The notes beneath the pieces are model-generated. The model made no database searches. It was not told where the DNA came from and was given only the letters and a program-made list of their open reading frames with translations. Shown in pieces: positions 31,845 through 37,363 of a stretch of DNA of 37,363 nucleotides. The first letter of the stretch is position 1; every line of letters starts with the position of its first letter. The DNA is taken from positions 1-37,363 of the forward strand of contig JACQEQ010000301.1 of NCBI GenBank assembly GCA_016200445.1, read 5' to 3'. Both the position numbers and the translations under genes were made by a program. Source of the DNA: Gammaproteobacteria bacterium (GTDB lineage: Bacteria; Pseudomonadota; Gammaproteobacteria; SG8-11).

Positions 31845-33599
31845 ATGTTTTTTTCCGGACTCAAGCCGTGGGGTGAGGGCGTGCATCGTTGGTTGCGCGG
31901 TGAGTTGCCCACGCGCGCGCTGGCGCTCGAGTTCGATGTGGCCGCCCCGGCTTTCGAATCTGCCAAGCCCCGGCACAATCTGATCGGATTTCTTCGTGCC
32001 TGCCGCGCCACCCGTGGCCGCCGTGTCTTGATCTTGCAAACCGTCAACGCACATCTCGCAGCATTGAATTGCTACCCGGTGACCGCCTTAACACGTTGGC
32101 TGCATGCACTCGTTGCGGATAATTATCTGCGTGCGGCGGTGGGCGCGGTGTATACCGCATACAGCAAACGCGATGAAAATCCCGAGTCGGATGAACGCAA
32201 ATTACATACGCAACTCGCAATCGATGCGGTCCAACAGCTGGCAATCTGCTATGCGCTGGTGCTGCATGTTGTGTGCCGGTGGCCGGATCGTATTTACGCT
32301 TTATGTCATGACAAGGCGCTCAAAATCGGTCATCGAATTTTCGAGTTGATCCATGCGGAGCAGCATTTATGTGCATTACGCCGTATGAAGCTGCCCGAAC
32401 GCTCATGGCGCAACTGCAATCAACTGTATTTTGCGCTCTGCGAATGCGAGGACGTGTTGCGCGAAATGCCGCTGGCGGGTTATTTATCCGAGCCCAATCG
32501 CCCGGCGTGGCAACCCACGGCACGCGAACCCGCCCCGACGCATGCGAGCGTGCAGCAAATCTATATCGTGTTGCAGGCGACTGGCATGATGGATCATGGC
32601 ACCTGGCCGCCGCAGCAATTTTTTTGGATGCTGGTGTATTTGCGCCGTACCTTGCCGCGACTCAAATTGCGCGCCTATACGGAGCAGGCGCTTAACGATG
32701 CGAGCGTGATCATCCGGCGTTCGATGCATCGGGCACCGACGTTTAAAAGCCGTCATTTGCCGAAAGAGCCGGCGTTGTTGCTGGATGTTGGGCCATTGCT
32801 GCGCCGCGTCGAACGCGATCTGGAGCGGCTCAACGCCGGCCAGCAAGATACGTTGTTCAAGCGCTTGGTTGGTGTTGCGGGCGTCAATCTGCTCGAACAG
32901 GCGCAACTGCTGGAACATATGCGGCGTAAATTGCGTTATCACGCCCACCGCGATCCGCGCAGCGACGCGGATCGCTATGTCGATCTGAGTCTGCATTGGG
33001 GCTTTGCCGAAGTATTTGCCACGGTTAGGGCGGCTTCCAGCAGCGACGATCAGTGGAGCTTCGACGACCTGCAACTAACACAGCAACGGGTAAAAGCGAA
33101 TGCCGTTCCAGATTCGCACCCAGCAACGATACCGCATGTAAATCCGTATTTTCTGATCAATGAAAGTTCCAGCGGCATGCAGTTCAAATTTCAGGAGACC
33201 GTCGATACCAAGCCATTGTTCATCGGCCAATTGATGACCTGTACGCGTGATTCCGATGCACAGCACAGCGGCGTGCCGCAAGTTGCGTATGTCAGCCGCG
33301 TGCAACGCAGCCGCAGTGGCGAGATCGAAGTTGCAGTGCAAAAGCTTGCTGTCGAAGCAGAATGTGCCGGAGTGCAAGACCCGCACATGTTGGATGCGAA
33401 CAAAGTCCTGCCGGGATTATTGCTGAACTGTCTTGACGGCAAATGGCGTTTCTTGTTGCATAGCAAACATGGTTCGTACGCCATTTCAAAACTGTTTTTA
33501 TGCTCGGGCGGACAAAAGCGCAGTTTGCAGCTCGGACGCATGTACCTGTACCAGCCGGAGTTCGTAGTGTTCGATATAGTTGGATTCGAACACCATTAG
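31845..33599 (+). CDS. Unrecognised 584-residue protein with a PilZ-like C-terminal module
   Basis: I do not recognise a named family over the full length. The N-terminal ~400 residues are rich in helices with repeated Leu and Ala (for example LALEFDVAAPAFESAKPRHN). The C-terminal ~170 residues contain NPYFLINESSSGMQFKF, IGQLMTC and VQRSRSGEIEVAVQKLA, matching the product encoded at 36781 (VNESAGGFCL, VGELIG, MKSRDGKQLELGIQKLA). This shared module looks like a small beta-barrel, so a PilZ-like c-di-GMP or protein-binding domain is possible. The FimX-like gene nearby strengthens that idea. ATG 31845 is preferred over an upstream TTG. Confidence 0.75.
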   Translation: MFFSGLKPWGEGVHRWLRGELPTRALALEFDVAAPAFESAKPRHNLIGFLRACRATRGRRVLILQTVNAHLAALNCYPVTALTRWLHALVADNYLRAAVGAVYTAYSKRDENPESDERKLHTQLAIDAVQQLAICYALVLHVVCRWPDRIYALCHDKALKIGHRIFELIHAEQHLCALRRMKLPERSWRNCNQLYFALCECEDVLREMPLAGYLSEPNRPAWQPTAREPAPTHASVQQIYIVLQATGMMDHGTWPPQQFFWMLVYLRRTLPRLKLRAYTEQALNDASVIIRRSMHRAPTFKSRHLPKEPALLLDVGPLLRRVERDLERLNAGQQDTLFKRLVGVAGVNLLEQAQLLEHMRRKLRYHAHRDPRSDADRYVDLSLHWGFAEVFATVRAASSSDDQWSFDDLQLTQQRVKANAVPDSHPATIPHVNPYFLINESSSGMQFKFQETVDTKPLFIGQLMTCTRDSDAQHSGVPQVAYVSRVQRSRSGEIEVAVQKLAVEAECAGVQDPHMLDANKVLPGLLLNCLDGKWRFLLHSKHGSYAISKLFLCSGGQKRSLQLGRMYLYQPEFVVFDIVGFEHH

Positions 33600-33688
33600 T
33601 TGTCTGGTATAACCTACCCAGCGTTGTAATATAATCACCTGCCGAAGTCGTTTAAACTTGCGTACTGTCTACGGCTATCCGCCCGCCA

Positions 33689-33714
33689 CTTGAAATGAAC
33701 CGGTTGATCCCCAT
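33689..33714 (+). promoter_or_regulatory. Sigma32 heat-shock promoter of htpX
   Basis: CTTGAAA (33689-33695), a 13-base spacer and CCCCAT (33709-33714) match the sigma32 consensus (CTTGAAA-N11-16-CCCCATnT) in both halves. It is 62 bases upstream of the htpX start. Heat-shock control of htpX is well known in E. coli. A separate TATAAT occurs at 33630-33635 without a clear -35 partner. Confidence 0.8.
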
Positions 33715-33776
33715 TGATGTACGCAGTATTGCGTATGCTTGTTTTGGTAATAACGCAACCACACGAGGAGTTGTAA

Positions 33777-34655
33777 ATGAAACGCATATTTTTGTTCCTG
33801 ATGACCAACCTGGCCATCATGCTGGTGCTGAGTGTCACAGTGCATTTGTTGGGTGCGGATCGGTTTTTAACTCAGAACGGATTGAACCTCACGTCATTAC
33901 TGATATTTGCCGCCATCTTCGGTTTCGGCGGATCGTTCATTTCGCTGCTGATGTCGAAATGGATCGCCAAGCGTTCGATGGGCGCACAGGTCATCGAACA
34001 ACCGCGTACCGAGACCGAACGCTGGTTAGTTGAAACCGTGCGTCGTCAGGCGCTGCAAGCGGGTATCGGCATGCCGGAAGTCGCGATCTTCGACAGCCCG
34101 GATGTCAATGCATTTGCCACCGGCGCAAGCCGCAACAGCGCGTTGGTTGCGGTGAGCAGTGGCTTGTTGCACAGCATGACGCGCGATGAAGCCGAAGCCG
34201 TACTCGGCCATGAGATTACCCATGTGGCCAATGGCGATATGGTGACGCTCGCGTTGATTCAAGGCGTCGTGAATACCTTTGTGATTTTCCTGGCGCGCGT
34301 CATCGGCTACTTCGTCGACCGCGTGGTGTTCAAGTCCGAACGCGATAACGGCCCGGCATTTTGGATCGCGACGATCGTCGCCGAATTGGTGTTGGGTATT
34401 TTAGCCAGCACCATCGTCATGTGGTTCAGCCGCCAACGTGAGTTTCGCGCCGACGCCGGTGGTGCGCGCTTGAGTGAACCCCGGAAAATGATCGCCGCGT
34501 TGGAGCGCTTGCAAGCGCAAATGCATCCGGCACAATTGCCCGATCAACTCGCCGCGTTTGGAATTTCCGGTGGCTTGGCACATGGCTTCAAGCGTCTGTT
34601 CATGTCGCATCCACCGCTTGCCGAACGCATCGCACGATTGCGCGCCGCGCAGTAA
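33777..34655 (+). CDS. htpX: HtpX membrane metalloprotease
   Basis: A 292-residue zinc metalloprotease of the inner membrane, the same length as E. coli HtpX (293), which degrades misfolded membrane proteins. The N-terminal segment MKRIFLFLMTNLAIMLVLSV and a second at about residue 40-60 are membrane-spanning. The active site is HEITH (H145, E146, H149), and the downstream Glu ligand lies in REFRADAGGARLSEP. Two further hydrophobic stretches follow the active site. Its promoter matches the sigma32 consensus, so it should be heat- or envelope-stress-induced. ACGAGGAG precedes ATG 33777. A perfect terminator hairpin separates it from the convergent FimX-like gene. Confidence 0.97.
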   Translation: MKRIFLFLMTNLAIMLVLSVTVHLLGADRFLTQNGLNLTSLLIFAAIFGFGGSFISLLMSKWIAKRSMGAQVIEQPRTETERWLVETVRRQALQAGIGMPEVAIFDSPDVNAFATGASRNSALVAVSSGLLHSMTRDEAEAVLGHEITHVANGDMVTLALIQGVVNTFVIFLARVIGYFVDRVVFKSERDNGPAFWIATIVAELVLGILASTIVMWFSRQREFRADAGGARLSEPRKMIAALERLQAQMHPAQLPDQLAAFGISGGLAHGFKRLFMSHPPLAERIARLRAAQ

Positions 34656-34675
34656 TCCAAGTGTATTAACAACAA

Positions 34676-34706
34676 ACAGGCCGCATGGAATTTCCATGCG
34701 GCCTGT
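34676..34706. terminator. Bidirectional terminator between htpX and the FimX-like gene
   Basis: ACAGGCCGCATGGAA (34676-34690) and TTCCATGCGGCCTGT (34692-34706) form a perfect 15-bp inverted repeat with effectively a short AT loop. A- and T-rich sequence flanks both sides, so it can serve both convergent genes. Confidence 0.85.
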
Positions 34707-34727
34707 AAATTTTATAAAAGTAGATGT

Positions 34728-36703
34728 TTACCCGCCGGTGAAGTCATAGTTCATCGCGTTATCGGGCTTTTGCAGATAATAACCCTGGATAAAATTCACG
34801 CCGCTTTGCCATAACACCGCTAGGCTGTTGGCGTCTTGCACATGTTCGGCGATGGTCTGTTTGTTTTCCGCACGGGCAATGTCGGTGATTATTTTGAGCA
34901 TGTCGCGGCTCTTTTCATTGGTGGCGAGCGTTGCGATGTGCGAACCGTCGATTTTTAAAAACTTCACATCCAAATGTTTGAGATAACTGAATGACTGAGT
35001 TTCACTGCCGACGTGGTCGATGGCGAATTCACAGTGCAGTTGCTTCAAGCCGTTGATGAACAGCTTGGTTTCTTTCAGTGCGCTCAACACCGACGCCTCG
35101 CTGGATTCGAAAATCAAGCTTGCTCCGTGCAAGCGGGCGGCCTTGAGCAGCTTGCTGACCCACACCAAAAACGTTTGGTCTTTCACGGAGTCGTGTGAAA
35201 GTTTGATGAACAGCTGGGTGTTTTGCGCGCTGGTGTTGCGTTTCGTCGTTAACATTTTTACCGCTTGTTTGGTCACCCAGCGATCAATGTCCGGCATCAT
35301 GCCCGCACGCTCGGCCAGTGCCATAAACTCGGCGGGCGATATGTCTTTGTTCTGTTCGTCGAGCATGCGCAGCAACACTTCGTAACGTTCGCCGGGCTCG
35401 GCATGCAGGCTGACGATCGGTTGGTAGACCAGACGGAAGCGATCTTTTTCCAATGCCGTTTTGATGCGTTGAATCCAACCCAGGTCGCGTTCGTTGCTGG
35501 CTCTTTCATCCGCGACGGTATGGATATGAATCTGATTGCCGCCGCCGGATTTGACTTGTTTACAGGCCATGTCGGCATGCGCCAAGACTTTCTTCGCATC
35601 GCTTGAGGTTTCGGTAATTTGTGCCACACCGATGCTGCAGGTGGTAGTGATCGACTGACTTTCCAGTTCGAAGATATTGCCCTCAATCGCCTTGAGCAAT
35701 TTTTCAGCGAGTAGTTTGACTTTACCGATGTCGGCTTCGTGCACCAGGATCGTGAACACTTCGCCGGCAAAGCGCGCGGCAATGTCCGTCGCGCCGATGT
35801 TGTTTTTAATCACGGCGGCCATGTCGCTCAATACTAAATCGCCCGCTGCAATACCGATGGTTTCGGTGATCTGTTTGAATTCGTCCGGTTCCAGGTAAAT
35901 TAGCGCGCTACTTTTACTGGCCTTTTCATTGGTTGCCGATTTAATCGCGGCTTCCAATTGCTCCATAAAATGATTGCGGTTGTACAAGCCGGTGAGCAGG
36001 TCTTGACGTCGTAAGGTGTCGAGTTCTTTTTCCAGTTCTTTGTTGTCCGATTTGCCGCGGATCAACACCTGCGTACACGGCTCGCCTTCGATGCTGGCCG
36101 GTGCGAACACCAGCACGCCAGGAAATTTCTTGCCATCGCTGCGGATCAGCGACATGTCGACATCGCCTTCCGGGGTTTCGCCGGCCGTCAACAAGCGCAA
36201 GATGCCTTTGAACTGCTGATGATTCTCCGGCGCAATCATGTCCATGATGGGGATGCCTTCCACGTCGTCGGCTTCCGCGAAACCGAACATCTCAAGATAG
36301 GTTGCATTGGTGTAAATGTGCATGCCTTCGTGGATGTACGCGATCGCATCGCGCGAGCTATCCATCAAGGAGCGGTTGCGCCGTTCGCTTTCGCGGTACA
36401 TGGTTTTGGCACTGCGGTGGCCGCGGCGTTCTTCCAGGTCGTTGAGTTCGCGTTCGATCACGAGCAACAGCAATTCGTGGTTGGTCTCGGGAACTAAATC
36501 ACGCGCTCCGGCACGCAATCTTGCGAAGCAATCACCAGGTCCCAAGTTTGTTGGGCGAGGGCTTCCTGCAAATCTTCCCCGTCTTCCACGTTCGTCGAGC
36601 GGATCGCGTAACCGGCATTGCGCATCATGCTGGCGATAACTTCCGCTTCGTTGGAAGATTCTTTGATGGTTAGCAGTCGTATTACTTTTTCGTTTTTAGT
36701 CAC
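34728..36703 (-). pseudogene. FimX-like REC-PAS-GGDEF-EAL protein, REC domain deleted and frameshifted
   Basis: From GTG 36703 a receiver-like N-terminus reads VIRLLTIKESSNEAEVIASM and WDLVIASQDC, then stops at TAG near 36494. The remainder, in another frame from about 36520 to 34728, reads LRAGARDLVPETNHELLLLV, the end of such a receiver domain, then PAS (about SLMDSSRDAIAYIHEG), GGDEF and EAL domains. The GGDEF motif is degenerate (AGEVF) and EAL is EVL, with DHVG in place of DDFG, so it should bind rather than make or cut c-di-GMP, as FimX does in type IV pilus control. About 45 codons of REC seem lost. A shorter PAS-GGDEF-EAL protein from an internal start (for example TTG 36545) might still be made. 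Confidence 0.78.
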
Positions 36704-36780
36704 GTGTTTTCCCTCACACTAGTGATTGCACGCGCAGCCGGAGAGCAGCACGTGCGCGGTTGCGGCGCAAGTTTATCGTA

Positions 36781-37363
36781 TTACAAAGACGACCAGACAT
36801 TATCAAAATTCCACTTAGGTTCATCTTTGTCATCCGGGTCGCGTGTTCGTTCGGATTTCTTGGTGTCTTTAAACTGAAAGTGCGAAAACGCGCCCGTGGT
36901 TTCCAGCGCTTGAGTCAGTTGAATGTTTTTTTTGTCGCTGTCGATACCTAAAGCCAACGTGTCGCCGACTTCATACAGATTGGGTGCGATCAGAGTCACG
37001 GGCAGGTTGGCTTCCTTGATTTCGGGTAATACCAGCGCACGCTGGTATTCGCGGGTTTTTCCGGCGCGTTCTTGCCGCACGGCGGCGGCAATCGCATAAG
37101 GCGCCAGTTTTTGAATACCCAATTCCAGTTGCTTGCCGTCGCGGCTTTTCATCCACCGCACCACGCCGATACTCCAGCGGCTTTTGTTCGGTTCATCCAT
37201 GTCCTGCATGCCGATCAGCTCGCCGACCAGTGCGCTCAAGCCTGCGTTGTCGGCGCCTTCCACCGGCAACCACACCAAGCAAAAACCGCCTGCGCTTTCA
37301 TTCACGGTGCTGCAAACATGAAAATCGTAACGTGCCGTGTTTGATTTGACGTCGTAGCGCACC
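36781..37363 (-). CDS. Protein with PilZ-like module (5' partial)
   Basis: The frame is open to the right edge of the window, so the start is missing. The sequence has CSTVNESAGGFCLVWLPVEG, LVGELIGMQDMDE, GVVRWMKSRDGKQLELGIQK and LAPYAIAAAV, the same C-terminal module as the gene at 31845. The C-terminal tail is charged (KKSERTRDPDDKDEPKWNFD). It lies upstream of the FimX-like gene on the same strand, 77 bases away, so they may be cotranscribed and act together in c-di-GMP-dependent surface motility. The function of the module is not known to me. Confidence 0.75.
   Translation of the reverse strand, partial: VRYDVKSNTARYDFHVCSTVNESAGGFCLVWLPVEGADNAGLSALVGELIGMQDMDEPNKSRWSIGVVRWMKSRDGKQLELGIQKLAPYAIAAAVRQERAGKTREYQRALVLPEIKEANLPVTLIAPNLYEVGDTLALGIDSDKKNIQLTQALETTGAFSHFQFKDTKKSERTRDPDDKDEPKWNFDNVWSSL

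Noticed and set aside
1..37363. tRNA or rRNA genes and attachment sites at island ends
   Set aside because: No cloverleaf-like or rRNA sequence was noticed, and no direct repeat pair bounding 17729-29453 was visible by eye; a dedicated scan was not possible.

Overview
The window looks like chromosomal DNA of a gammaproteobacterium. ParC and ParE are of the proteobacterial topoisomerase IV type, and xseB-ispA, a HtpX protease, a FimX-like PAS-GGDEF-EAL protein and the rubrerythrin / Fe-S protein / DUF3501 cluster all fit that group. The order cannot be settled from sequence alone; an environmental Chromatiales/Acidiferrobacterales-like lineage is a guess.

Layout. (1) 1-4045 is an eroded accessory stretch: a Sel1-repeat protein cut by the window edge, a metallophosphoesterase with an internal deletion, an overlapping DUF5343/TIGR02391 gene pair, the stump of a BrnT-type toxin with its antitoxin-like partner, and a Nudix hydrolase. 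(2) 4077-5867 is a MarR-controlled set (rhodanese divergent from marR, tautomerase, VOC protein) with two clear palindromic operators. (3) 6046-11251 holds exported proteins and redox genes: a three-CHRD-domain lipoprotein, a histidine-phosphatase lipoprotein, a periplasmic protein + membrane protein + di-haem cytochrome c peroxidase operon, and a DUF302 protein. The CHRD gene and the operon share a bipartite motif that looks like a common alternative-sigma promoter. (4) 11265-15658 has ispA-xseB on the minus strand, then a rubrerythrin gene broken by two lesions, an Fe-S protein, DUF3501 and a DsrE-like protein.

(5) parE (15842-17728) and parC (29454-31703), commonly close neighbours, are separated by about 11.7 kb of defence-type cargo. 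It contains a Fic protein behind two identical operators, an orphan MNT nucleotidyltransferase, an SNF2-type helicase, a small frameshifted gene translationally coupled to an AAA ATPase + DUF4276 (predicted TOPRIM) pair, a type III-like adenine methyltransferase that has lost its SAM-binding motif, a GxxExxY gene between two hairpin repeats, DUF2283, and an intact helicase with a C-terminal PD-(D/E)xK nuclease. This is the best candidate for an unusual system, though the methyltransferase lesion suggests that part of it is decaying or dependent on another enzyme. (6) 31845-37363 carries two genes sharing a C-terminal module, which flank heat-shock-promoted htpX and a FimX-like c-di-GMP receptor gene damaged in its REC domain.

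A theme runs through the whole window: at least six genes carry internal deletions, truncations or single-base frameshifts, and palindromic repeat elements are common. This is either real genome erosion or an assembly problem, and raw reads would decide. No tRNA, rRNA, CRISPR array or intact transposase was seen.
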